Made by a program: the position numbers and the translations under genes. Below, piece by piece: positions 1 to 6,635 of a DNA stretch of 14,301 nucleotides. Source of the stretch: Candidatus Methanosuratincola sp. (lineage in GTDB: Archaea; Thermoproteota; Methanomethylicia; Methanomethylicales; Methanomethylicaceae); NCBI GenBank assembly GCA_029907755.1, contig JARYLH010000025.1, positions 1 to 14,301 of the forward strand, given 5' to 3'. The notes below the pieces were generated by a model. It did not search any database and had not been told where the DNA came from. It saw only the letters and a program-made list of their open reading frames with translations. Every line of letters starts with the position of its first letter. Within the stretch, counting starts at the first letter, position 1.

Positions 1-495
1 AGGGCAATAAGCGTCCAGGTCGACGAGGTGCGGTTGCCGAGCGGAAGGCTCGCCCGCAGGGAGACAGTTGTCCACCCTGGAGCCGTGGCTATTGTTGCTG
101 TTGAAGGGGGGGAGATCCTCCTTGAGAGGCAATACCGGCACACGGCGAAGCGAGTGATCTGGGAGATCCCGGCTGGGACGATCGAAAAGGGGGAGGCGCC
201 AGAGGACTGCGCCAGGAGGGAGCTGAAAGAGGAGACCGGATACGCTGCGGACAAGATGGAGCAGGTGTTCAGCTTCTACGTTGCGCCTGGATACAGCACA
301 GAGGTCATACACCTCTTCCTGGCACATGGGCTGAAGAGGTCATCGAAGAGGCTCGATGATGACGAGGAGATAGATTCGGTGTTTGTCCCCCTCCCGAAGG
401 CCGTTGAGATGGTGAAGGATAACGAGATAGAGGACGCGAAGACTGCAATAGGGATCCTCTTCTTCGAGAGGTTCTTGGGGCAAGCCGAGAGGTGA
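1..495 (+). CDS. NUDIX hydrolase, ADP-ribose pyrophosphatase-like (5' end outside the window)
   Basis: The frame is open from base 1, and family members normally have sequence before the VRLPSGR segment, so the true start probably lies upstream; a GTG at 28 is only an internal candidate. A complete Nudix box (G-x5-E-x7-RE-x2-EE-x-G) lies at bases 175-243, with the metal-binding RELKEETG core. The segments around HPGAVAIVAV and VIWEIPAGTI, the aromatic-rich VAPGYSTEV stretch and the DEEIDSVFVPL end match the ADP-ribose/nucleoside-diphosphate-sugar pyrophosphatase subfamily, which hydrolyses ADP-ribose to AMP and ribose-5-phosphate in the cytosol. The exact substrate cannot be read from sequence. 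The stop is 5 bases before the resolvase start, which suggests co-transcription. Confidence 0.92.
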   Translation, partial: RAISVQVDEVRLPSGRLARRETVVHPGAVAIVAVEGGEILLERQYRHTAKRVIWEIPAGTIEKGEAPEDCARRELKEETGYAADKMEQVFSFYVAPGYSTEVIHLFLAHGLKRSSKRLDDDEEIDSVFVPLPKAVEMVKDNEIEDAKTAIGILFFERFLGQAER

Positions 496-500
496 GGTGA

Positions 501-986
501 TTGGGCGAGGACAGCGTGCACATCTCCCGGATCAGGAAGAGCAGGGGACAGGGGTTCGAGCGCGAACTCGTGAAGAGGTACCGCGCGGCTGGGTGGTGGT
601 CATACAGGACCGGTGGGAACAGCGCGTACCTCCCGGACGTGATGGCCACGAACGACAGCACTGGTGAGCTCGACGTTGTGGAGGCGAAAGCCGGTGCAAA
701 GGATCACCTTTATGTCGAGTGGGACCAGATCGAAAGGGACATCTTCCTCATCAACGGATTCCGGCTCTACCCAAAACGCAGGATAGTGCTCGCATTCAAA
801 TTCCTTTCAAAGAAGCGGAAGGGGGATGGTTACCTAAGGAGGGAACTAAGGGAGTACTACAAGCTCGTACCTGAAGAGATGTGGGACTCCCTCCGCGGGC
901 AGACGATATGCTGCCACTATGAGAGAGGGAACGACCTGCCCGACTACTCGCCTCCATTCAAGCCCAAGGGGAAGAAGGGGGAGTGA
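501..986 (+). CDS. hjc: Archaeal Hjc-type Holliday junction resolvase (PD-(D/E)xK nuclease)
   Basis: The 161-residue product has the Hjc layout: FER with Glu20 in the first helix, the YRTGGNS loop, LPDVMA with Asp46, and VVEAKAG with Glu61 and Lys63 (the ExK half of the nuclease site). Hjc dimers resolve four-way DNA junctions during archaeal recombination and fork repair. The catalytic core fits the usual length of about 130-140 residues; here it is followed by a tail of about 40 residues rich in Lys, Arg and Pro, which I do not recognise. TTG at 501 is chosen because GAGGTGA at 489-495 sits 5 bases before it. GTG at 516, behind GAGGA at 507-511, is a real alternative. It follows the NUDIX gene by 5 bases, so translation may be coupled. 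Confidence 0.85.
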   Translation: MGEDSVHISRIRKSRGQGFERELVKRYRAAGWWSYRTGGNSAYLPDVMATNDSTGELDVVEAKAGAKDHLYVEWDQIERDIFLINGFRLYPKRRIVLAFKFLSKKRKGDGYLRRELREYYKLVPEEMWDSLRGQTICCHYERGNDLPDYSPPFKPKGKKGE

Positions 987-1150
987 AGCGGAGCAAGCGG
1001 CCGACGAAGAAGGGGCTGAAATCGGCGAAGAACATGGCGCCGGTTTCTCCTCCCGATCCAGCCGATTTAATATTCAACTTCGCCCAGCCTGCAGCCCTTG
1101 ACCAAAAGTGCGTACGTTCATGGCTGGCGGTATTAAAAGCTTATTTCTGA
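983..1150 (+). CDS. Possible small basic protein, 55 aa (doubtful)
   Basis: A GTG at 983 overlaps the resolvase stop (GTGA, 4-base overlap) and is preceded by a purine-rich GGGGGA stretch, which is the usual geometry for coupled translation. The 55-codon product begins with a Lys/Arg-rich segment (KRSKRPTKKG) and has no domain I recognise. Against it, the last third covers the likely TATA box of the next gene (1132-1139), and the composition is not clearly protein-like. It could be a real short gene, an alternative C-terminus reached by frameshifting, or chance. Confidence 0.25.
   Translation: MKRSKRPTKKGLKSAKNMAPVSPPDPADLIFNFAQPAALDQKCVRSWLAVLKAYF
1132..1139 (+). promoter_or_regulatory. TATA box for the gene at 1182
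   Basis: ATTAAAAG is centred about 46 bases before the ATG at 1182. It would place transcription start near 1160 and give a short leader that still contains the GGAGGG ribosome binding site at 1168-1173. Confidence 0.5.
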
Positions 1151-1181
1151 CCCGATACAATTATCTCGGAGGGTATGCGAA

Positions 1182-1577
1182 ATGACCTCTGATTCGGACG
1201 ACGAGATCGAGATTATAAAAAAGCGCAAGCTCCTCGAGATGGAGCGCAGGCTCGCAGCAATGAAAAAGACACAGACAGATGCGCCCAAGAAGGTCGAGGA
1301 AGATCCCCTCTCGATTGTGAAAAAGCGCCTGATCGGAAGGGGGCCAGAGGTCTTGGAAGCAGCACTCTCCCAGTACCCGCAGGCTACGATGGAGGTCGTG
1401 AAGTACATTGCCAACCTGTACAGGACAGGGAAGCTCAACGAGGACATCCCTGGGGAGGATCTCTACGAGCTTTTCTGCAACCTGGGGATGCCTGTGCGGC
1501 TCGAGACCTCGATAACATACATAAAGGACGGGAAACGCGTGCCCCTCAGCCAGAAGTTCAAGGGCAAGGATGATTGA
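1182..1577 (+). CDS. Conserved archaeal protein, putative dsDNA-binding (PDCD5-like N-terminus)
   Basis: The 131-residue product starts with a charged helix (EIEIIKKRKLLEMERRLAAM) like the N-terminal helix of the archaeal/eukaryotic PDCD5 DNA-binding family. The rest (SIVKKRLIGRGPEVLEAAL, then EDLYELFCNLGMPVRLET and IKDGKRVPLS) resembles a conserved small protein of TACK archaea rather than the PDCD5 core. I recognise the family by appearance but know of no established function; nucleic-acid binding is inferred from the basic helices. The start is firm: GGAGGG at 1168-1173 lies 8 bases before the ATG. It is convergent with the next gene, with a 33-base gap. Confidence 0.8.
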   Translation: MTSDSDDEIEIIKKRKLLEMERRLAAMKKTQTDAPKKVEEDPLSIVKKRLIGRGPEVLEAALSQYPQATMEVVKYIANLYRTGKLNEDIPGEDLYELFCNLGMPVRLETSITYIKDGKRVPLSQKFKGKDD

Positions 1578-1590
1578 CCCGTTCTCAATC

Positions 1591-1608
1591 AAAATAAAAA
1601 GGTAAAAA
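1591..1608 (-). terminator. T-tract terminator of the HdrD-like gene
   Basis: On the minus strand, right after the stop at 1611, the sequence reads TTTTTACCTTTTTATTTT. Runs of T without a stable hairpin are the normal archaeal termination signal. Confidence 0.6.
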
Positions 1609-1610
1609 GC

Positions 1611-2717
1611 CTATTTGAGGCTCTCGAGTACAAGCTGTGAGAGCGTCTTTATCGGCGGGTAACCAGCCTCTTTGGGGAGACCGCCCATGTGGTACATGCA
1701 GAACACGCAGCCTACGCCGATTTCCGCGCCCTTCTCTTTCGCTTCGGACATCAGCATCTCCGCCAGCTTGTTCGCGATATCGGGATAAAGCGGTTTCACG
1801 CCGGCTGGAGCCCCGCAGCAGACTGCATCCTTCCCGCTCTCTCCGTATTCGATCAGATCGCCGACCTTTCGCACAACATCCCTCGGGGGCTGAATCGTGC
1901 CGGTCCTCCTGACCAGGGGGCAGGGATCCTTGTAGATTATCCTCCTGCCTTGGGCACCGCTCGGGCTGATCCTCCCTTCCTTGACAAGCTGGTCGAGCAG
2001 CTCCGAGATATGCACGACTTCGTAATCCGGCTTTCTGAACAGCGCAGGGTAAACGTTCTTGAAGACGTCGTAGCATGAGGGGCACTCGGTGACGACCGTC
2101 CTGGCGCCTGTGGACTCGAAGAGCACCGTGTTCTTCTCAGCAAGCTTCTTGGCCTCCTCGATCATCCCGGTATCGATGAGGAATAGTCCGCAGCACCACT
2201 CCCTCTCGCCGAGCGTTGTGAAATCTATCCCGGCCTTGATCAGGATCTCCATAGTCGCCTTTGCGGTCTCGGGAAGCTTGATCCCCGACCAGCACCCCGG
2301 AACATAGAGGTACTTTGCCTTACTTGGGGGCTTGAAGCCTTCTGGCAGACAGGCAGTGCGCTTCTCCGGCGGTGCTGCCATTGGCGATCCCATCTTGATT
2401 ATTGCTTCTGCTATCGTCTTGTACTTCTCAGGCACCATGTTTCTCCTCCTTAGCTCTGCCCTCGCAGCCTGGACTACGACCGAGATCGGTATGTCCATCG
2501 GGCAAGAGCTGTGGCACCCGTCGCACCTGGTGCAAAGGTACAGGGTCTTCATTTCCTCCTCTTTGAGATCTTTGCCTTCGAAGAGCGAGATTGCCGCTTC
2601 CATTTTGGCCATGGCACCGTACTTCGGGTTGTTGGTAGCTTTGAAGAATGGGCACACCTCGACGCAGGCGCCGCAAAGGGTGCATGTAGAAGCGACTTCT
2701 GCGACATTCTCAAACAT
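1611..2717 (-). CDS. HdrD/GlpC-type iron-sulfur protein: two 4Fe-4S clusters plus two CCG domains
   Basis: The 368-residue protein has two ferredoxin motifs (Cys12/15/18/22 and Cys62/65/68/72, each ending in CP) followed by two cysteine-rich CCG domains: WCCGLF with CPSC, then AVCCGAP with CVFC. This is the layout of heterodisulfide reductase subunit HdrD, GlpC and related (Fe-S) oxidoreductases, which pass electrons between ferredoxin-type clusters and a catalytic iron-sulfur site. The second CCG domain has DPCPLVRR where relatives usually have DPCHLGR, so the His is absent. No HdrA, HdrE, GlpA or flavoprotein partner is adjacent, so the substrate is unknown. The frame stays open 100 codons further upstream, but ATG at 2717 is preferred: it follows GGTG by 6 bases, and the upstream residues are low-complexity promoter DNA. 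Confidence 0.88.
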   Translation of the reverse strand: MFENVAEVASTCTLCGACVEVCPFFKATNNPKYGAMAKMEAAISLFEGKDLKEEEMKTLYLCTRCDGCHSSCPMDIPISVVVQAARAELRRRNMVPEKYKTIAEAIIKMGSPMAAPPEKRTACLPEGFKPPSKAKYLYVPGCWSGIKLPETAKATMEILIKAGIDFTTLGEREWCCGLFLIDTGMIEEAKKLAEKNTVLFESTGARTVVTECPSCYDVFKNVYPALFRKPDYEVVHISELLDQLVKEGRISPSGAQGRRIIYKDPCPLVRRTGTIQPPRDVVRKVGDLIEYGESGKDAVCCGAPAGVKPLYPDIANKLAEMLMSEAKEKGAEIGVGCVFCMYHMGGLPKEAGYPPIKTLSQLVLESLK

Positions 2718-2794
2718 TATATACACCAGTGGTCTATATCTCCTGCCGGCTCTTATTCTTTGGCTGGGATCGGATCCTCCCACGACCATGCGTG

Positions 2795-2808
2795 AAATAT
2801 ATATATTT
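2795..2808. promoter_or_regulatory. Palindromic TATA element between the HdrD-like gene and grpE
   Basis: AAATATATATATTT is a perfect 14-base palindrome in the 158-base divergent gap. It lies 68 bases before the grpE ATG and 78 bases from the HdrD-like ATG, so it could position TBP in either direction. A second AT-rich box, GATATAATT at 2815-2823, is an alternative TATA for grpE. Confidence 0.5.
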
Positions 2809-2829
2809 GACTGCGATATAATTGACTGC
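2807..2829 (+). repeat. Direct repeat TTGACTGC flanking a TATA-like box upstream of grpE
   Basis: TTGACTGC occurs at 2807-2814 and 2822-2829, 15 bases start to start, with GATATA between the copies. A tandem 8-base site over the core promoter is typical of an operator for a repressor or activator, here possibly a heat-shock regulator. No regulator is identified. Confidence 0.4.
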
Positions 2830-2875
2830 TTCTTGCGGGGGGTACGCATTGCGATCTGAAGGATCCGGAGGCAAT

Positions 2876-3460
2876 ATGCAGGCAGAGAACATCGCCAAGG
2901 CCGAGGGGCCAGTGCCCTTGAACGAGGATAAGAGCAAGGACCTGGAGCAGCTCCAGGAAGAGATATGCAAGTATAAGGAGCGGCTAGACGCGCTCCAGAG
3001 GGAGCTGACCGAATCAAAAAACAGGCTTAGGTACATGCAGGCTGACTGCGAGAACATACGGAAGCGGTCGGAGAGGCAGATGGAGGAAGCGAGGCTCTTC
3101 GCCAGCATGCCGCTCGTATGCGACCTGCTCGAGGTGGTCGACGAGCTCGAGCTCGCCCTGAAGAGCGCCTCCGGCTCAGAGCAGCAGGGAGCGCTCCTCC
3201 AAGGGGTCGAGATGACCCTCAAGAAAATGAGGAAGATCCTTGAGAAGCACGGCGTCTCCCAGATCGAATGCCTCATGAAGCCGTTGGACCCGGAGAAGCA
3301 TATGGTCGTCTCCAAAGAGGAGAGGGAGGACCTTGAGGAGAACACGGTTATAGAGGAGATAAGGAAGGGCTACCTCCTCAAGGAGAGGGTAATCAGGCCG
3401 AGCGTAGTGAAGGTCTCGGTAAAGCCTTCAAGATCAACAAAACCAAAGGAGGAGAATTGA
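2876..3460 (+). CDS. grpE: GrpE, nucleotide exchange factor of DnaK
   Basis: The 194-residue product has the GrpE plan: an acidic variable N-terminus, a long coiled coil at about residues 20-80 (heptads through LEQLQEEICKYKERLDALQ), the conserved YMQADCENIRKRSERQ region, a helical LLEVVDELELAL segment, and a C-terminal beta domain with GYLLKERVIRPSVVKVS. GrpE dimers release ADP from DnaK and reset the chaperone cycle in the cytosol. ATG at 2876 is chosen because GGAGG at 2867-2871 precedes it by 4 bases; an upstream in-frame extension to 2822 lacks such a site and reads through promoter DNA. It is the first gene of the cluster, with 1 base between its stop and dnaK. Confidence 0.95.
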   Translation: MQAENIAKAEGPVPLNEDKSKDLEQLQEEICKYKERLDALQRELTESKNRLRYMQADCENIRKRSERQMEEARLFASMPLVCDLLEVVDELELALKSASGSEQQGALLQGVEMTLKKMRKILEKHGVSQIECLMKPLDPEKHMVVSKEEREDLEENTVIEEIRKGYLLKERVIRPSVVKVSVKPSRSTKPKEEN

Positions 3461-3461
3461 T

Positions 3462-5348
3462 ATGGGCGCAAACATACAGCCAGGAGAGAAAATTATAGGT
3501 ATAGATCTAGGTACGACAAACTCTGCGGCAGCCATCTTCGAGGGTGGAAAGGCCACAGTAATACCCAGCGCGGAGGGGCCGACTGCTGCAGGGAAGATGT
3601 TCCCTTCGGTGGTCGCCTTCACCAAGGACGGGCAGCTGCTCGTAGGCGAACCTGCAAAGAGGCAGGCTGTTGCCAACCCGGAGGGGACCGTATTCGAGAT
3701 CAAGCGGAAGATGGGCACCGACTACAAGGTCAGCATATACGGGAAGGAATACACGCCGCAGCAGATATCCGCTTTCATACTGCAGAAGATAAAGAAGGAT
3801 GCTGAAACGTACCTCGGGACCACAATAAAGAAGGCCGTAATCACCGTTCCGGCGCACTTCAACGACAACCAGCGCCAGGCGACGAAGGACGCTGGCGAGA
3901 TCGCGGGCTTCGAAGTCCTCCGGATAATAAACGAGCCCACGGCTGCATGCTTGGCATACGGTGTTGACAAGCTCGATAAGGAGCTCAAGATACTTGTCTT
4001 CAGCTTCGGCGGCGGCACTCACGACGTCACAATAATGGACTTTGGTAAGGGGGTCTTCCAGGTACTCTCCACGAGCGGAGACACGGAGACTGGCGGTGCG
4101 GACATCGACAAGGCACTTATGGATTACATCATTGAGGAGTTCAGGAAGCAGACCGGGATCGACCTCAGGGGTGACCGGATGGCAATGGCGAGGCTGAAGG
4201 AGGCTGCGGAGAGGGCAAAGATCGAGCTCTCGACGCTCCTCACAACCGATGTCGATCTCCCGTTCATCTGTGCAGACGCCTCTGGCCCAAAGAACCTGCA
4301 CATGACGATTACAAGGGCGAAGCTCGAGGAGCTCGCAGCCCCGATCGTGCAGAAGACCGAGCGGACGATCATGAGGGCCCTCGAGGACGCTAAGCTGACG
4401 CCTGCCCAGATCGACAAGATCATCCTGATTGGAGGGACGACCAGGATGCCCATCGTCCAGCGCTTCGTGGAGAGGATACTCGGGAAGCCGGCCGAGCGGG
4501 GCGTGGATCCGATGGAATGCGTCGCGATCGGGGCGGCAATACAGGGAGCAGTGCTCTCGGGCGAGGTGAAGGACATCCTGCTCCTCGACGTCACGCCGCT
4601 GTCGCTTGGGGTGGAGACCCTTGGCGGAGTGTTCACCAAGATAATCGAGAGGAACACCACCATACCCACGAGGCGCAGCCAGATCTTCACTACTGCTGCC
4701 GACTTCCAGACTGCGGTCACCATACATGTGCTCCAGGGAGAGAGGGCGATGGCGAAAGACAATGTCTCGCTGGGGATGTTCAACCTTGAGGGCATACCTC
4801 CCGCCCCGCGCGGCGTCCCCCAGATCGAGGTGACGTTCGACATCGACGCGAACGGGATCCTCAACGTCACGGCAAAGGACTTGGGGACCAACAAGGCCGC
4901 CTCGATCAGGATCACCGCATCGACCAAGCTCTCCAAGGAGGAGAAGGAGAGGATGGTCAAGGAGGCCGAGCAGTTCGCTGAGCAGGACAGGAAGAAGAGG
5001 GAGGAGGCTGAGCTAAGGAACAACGCCGACAGCCTCATCTACACTGCGGAGAAGACAAAGAAGGACCTTGCTGACAAGCTGAAGCCTGAACAGGTGAGCA
5101 GGATCGACGCGGCTGTAGCCGCTCTCAAGGAGGCGCTTGCTGGGACTGATGTTGAGAAGATAAAGGCAAAGTCAGAAGAGCTAACGAAGGTCTTGCAGGA
5201 GGTCGGGACCGCCATATACCAGCAGGCGGCGGCCGAGTACCAGCGGCAGCAGGCGCAAGCAGGGGCCCAGCAAGGGCAGCAGTCGCCACCGGGCGGGCAG
5301 CAGGCGCAGGATAAGAAAGTCTACGATGCTGACTACAAGGTCGGCTGA
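3462..5348 (+). CDS. dnaK: DnaK, Hsp70 chaperone with a variant phosphate-2 motif
   Basis: The 628-residue Hsp70 has a nucleotide-binding domain (about 1-375), the LLLDVTPLSLG linker and beta-sandwich, a helical lid, a Gln/Pro-rich tail and a DADYKVG end. It refolds and protects proteins with DnaJ and GrpE. Intact ATPase elements include Asp15 in GIDLGTTNS, Lys81, Glu158 in INEPTAA, and Thr186 and Asp188. It lacks the insertion seen after the corresponding lysine in proteobacterial DnaK, as is usual for archaeal and Gram-positive forms. The odd feature is FSFGGGTHD at residues 180-188: Ser181 replaces the conserved Asp (E. coli Asp194, Hsc70 Asp199), and His187 replaces the usual Phe/Leu. The codons (agc, cac) are unambiguous. 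AAAGGAGGA lies 8 bases before the ATG. Confidence 0.97.
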   Translation: MGANIQPGEKIIGIDLGTTNSAAAIFEGGKATVIPSAEGPTAAGKMFPSVVAFTKDGQLLVGEPAKRQAVANPEGTVFEIKRKMGTDYKVSIYGKEYTPQQISAFILQKIKKDAETYLGTTIKKAVITVPAHFNDNQRQATKDAGEIAGFEVLRIINEPTAACLAYGVDKLDKELKILVFSFGGGTHDVTIMDFGKGVFQVLSTSGDTETGGADIDKALMDYIIEEFRKQTGIDLRGDRMAMARLKEAAERAKIELSTLLTTDVDLPFICADASGPKNLHMTITRAKLEELAAPIVQKTERTIMRALEDAKLTPAQIDKIILIGGTTRMPIVQRFVERILGKPAERGVDPMECVAIGAAIQGAVLSGEVKDILLLDVTPLSLGVETLGGVFTKIIERNTTIPTRRSQIFTTAADFQTAVTIHVLQGERAMAKDNVSLGMFNLEGIPPAPRGVPQIEVTFDIDANGILNVTAKDLGTNKAASIRITASTKLSKEEKERMVKEAEQFAEQDRKKREEAELRNNADSLIYTAEKTKKDLADKLKPEQVSRIDAAVAALKEALAGTDVEKIKAKSEELTKVLQEVGTAIYQQAAAEYQRQQAQAGAQQGQQSPPGGQQAQDKKVYDADYKVG

Positions 5349-5364
5349 ACTTTATTTACCATCC

Positions 5365-5370
5365 TTTTTT
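5365..5370 (+). terminator. T6 run after dnaK, possible partial terminator
   Basis: CCTTTTTTCC lies 17 bases after the dnaK stop, in the 79-base gap before dnaJ. It may reduce read-through so that dnaJ is expressed below dnaK, or dnaJ may have its own promoter. I see no convincing TATA box in the remaining gap. Confidence 0.35.
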
Positions 5371-5427
5371 CCTTGAAAAACAGCAAAACGCTGAAATACC
5401 AACCCTGCAAGCTGAGGATCGGTAGAG

Positions 5428-6555
5428 ATGGCGACAAAAAGGGATTATTACGAGATTCTTGGCGTGCCCAGGGACGCTACGCCCGAGCAGATAAAGGACG
5501 CATACCGGAAGCTGGCCCTCCAGTACCACCCTGACAGGAACAAGTCCCCGGACGCCGAGGAGAAGTTCAAGGAGATCTCTGAGGCTTACGCGGTCCTCTC
5601 CGATCCTCAGAAGAGGAGCCAGTACGACATGCTCGGCCGTGCTGGGTTCAACCAGCAGTACACCCAGGAGGACATCTTCAGGGGTGCTGATTTCGAGACT
5701 ATATTCAGGGACTTTGGTTTCGGAGGGTTTGGCGACCTATTTGACCTGTTCTTCGGCGGGGGCAGGGGCTATGGCGGATTCGGGAACAGGAGGATGAGGG
5801 GCAGCGACCTTGTCTCCGAGGTCAGGATTACTCTCGAAGAGGCACTGAAGGGGGCTGAAAAGGAGATCGAAATACCCCGGAGCGAGACATGCAAGCAGTG
5901 CGCGGGATCCGGGGCTTCCCCAGGAACCTCCCCCAGGACCTGCACAAACTGCGGCGGGACTGGGCAGGTCCAGCGTGTGCACTCGAGCGGTTTTGCAAGG
6001 TTCGTCCAGATAACCGCCTGCCCCACGTGCAAGGGTTCCGGATCGATAATCGACAAGCCCTGCAGCGCCTGCAAGGGATCAGGCGTTGCCAAGGTCAAGA
6101 GGAGGATCACTGTCAGGATCCCGCCTGGAGCCGAGGACGGCATGCAGCTCAGGCTGAGGGGCGAGGGCGACGCATCGCTGAACGGTGGCGCCCCAGGGGA
6201 CCTATACGTGAATGTCGGGGTCGTCCCGGATCCGCGGTTCAGGAGGGAGGGTCCGGATCTCTACTATGAGCTCAGGATAGGCTACCCGCAGGCCGCGCTA
6301 GGGACAGAAGTGACAGTCCCGACGCTGGAGGGGCCGGTCCAGATGACCATCAATCCTGGGACGCAGCCGGGCACGATCCTCCGCCTCAAAGGCAGGGGGC
6401 TACCCAAGCTCGACGGCTTCGGGAGGGGCGACCAGTTTGTAGTTGTCAACGTGACCGTCCCTGAGAGGCTCACCCCAAGGCAGAGGGAGCTCTTGAAGGA
6501 GCTTGCGAAGGAATTCGAACAGCCCGTCAAGGAGAAGAGGCGGTTCGGCCTTTAG
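5428..6555 (+). CDS. dnaJ: DnaJ, type I Hsp40 co-chaperone
   Basis: The 375-residue protein has all class I DnaJ parts: a J domain (residues about 5-70) with HPD at 34-36, a Gly/Phe-rich segment (about 88-127), four CxxCxGxG zinc repeats (Cys155/158, 172/175, 198/201, 212/215) and the two C-terminal substrate-binding domains. The J domain stimulates DnaK ATP hydrolysis, and the zinc and C-terminal regions deliver clients. The HPD and all eight zinc cysteines are intact, so any functional change in DnaK is not mirrored here. A GAGG at 5414-5417 lies 10 bases before the ATG. It completes the grpE-dnaK-dnaJ cluster on the same strand. Confidence 0.97.
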   Translation: MATKRDYYEILGVPRDATPEQIKDAYRKLALQYHPDRNKSPDAEEKFKEISEAYAVLSDPQKRSQYDMLGRAGFNQQYTQEDIFRGADFETIFRDFGFGGFGDLFDLFFGGGRGYGGFGNRRMRGSDLVSEVRITLEEALKGAEKEIEIPRSETCKQCAGSGASPGTSPRTCTNCGGTGQVQRVHSSGFARFVQITACPTCKGSGSIIDKPCSACKGSGVAKVKRRITVRIPPGAEDGMQLRLRGEGDASLNGGAPGDLYVNVGVVPDPRFRREGPDLYYELRIGYPQAALGTEVTVPTLEGPVQMTINPGTQPGTILRLKGRGLPKLDGFGRGDQFVVVNVTVPERLTPRQRELLKELAKEFEQPVKEKRRFGL

Positions 6556-6594
6556 CCGGGTGGCGGAAACCGGCGCCCTCGGCACGGTGCAAGG

Positions 6595-6602
6595 CTTTAA
6601 TA
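6595..6602 (+). promoter_or_regulatory. TATA box of the lut-like pair
   Basis: CTTTAATA is centred about 37 bases before the ATG at 6636, placing transcription start near 6625. The leader would be about 11 bases and holds no clear ribosome binding site, so translation may be leaderless-like. A GCCGG/CCGGC hairpin at 6555-6574, just after dnaJ, separates the two units. Confidence 0.5.
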
Positions 6603-6635
6603 CCACCTTGATGGATTTTATCGGGTCTGATCAGC

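Noticed and set aside
919..1101. 60-codon plus-strand ORF over the resolvase end
   Set aside because: It overlaps a better-supported gene in another frame and shows no protein-like pattern.
2718..3017. 100-codon upstream extension of the HdrD-like ORF
   Set aside because: It would run through the divergent promoter and into grpE; the residues are low-complexity, and ATG 2717 has a suitable GGTG and begins just before the first ferredoxin motif.
3507..4727. Long 406-codon antisense ORF across dnaK
   Set aside because: It mirrors the dnaK coding frame, has no recognisable domain or ribosome binding site, and is a usual by-product of GC-rich codon use.
5889..6269. Overlapping ORFs on both strands in the dnaJ zinc region
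   Set aside because: They are frame shadows of the repeated CxxCxGxG coding sequence.
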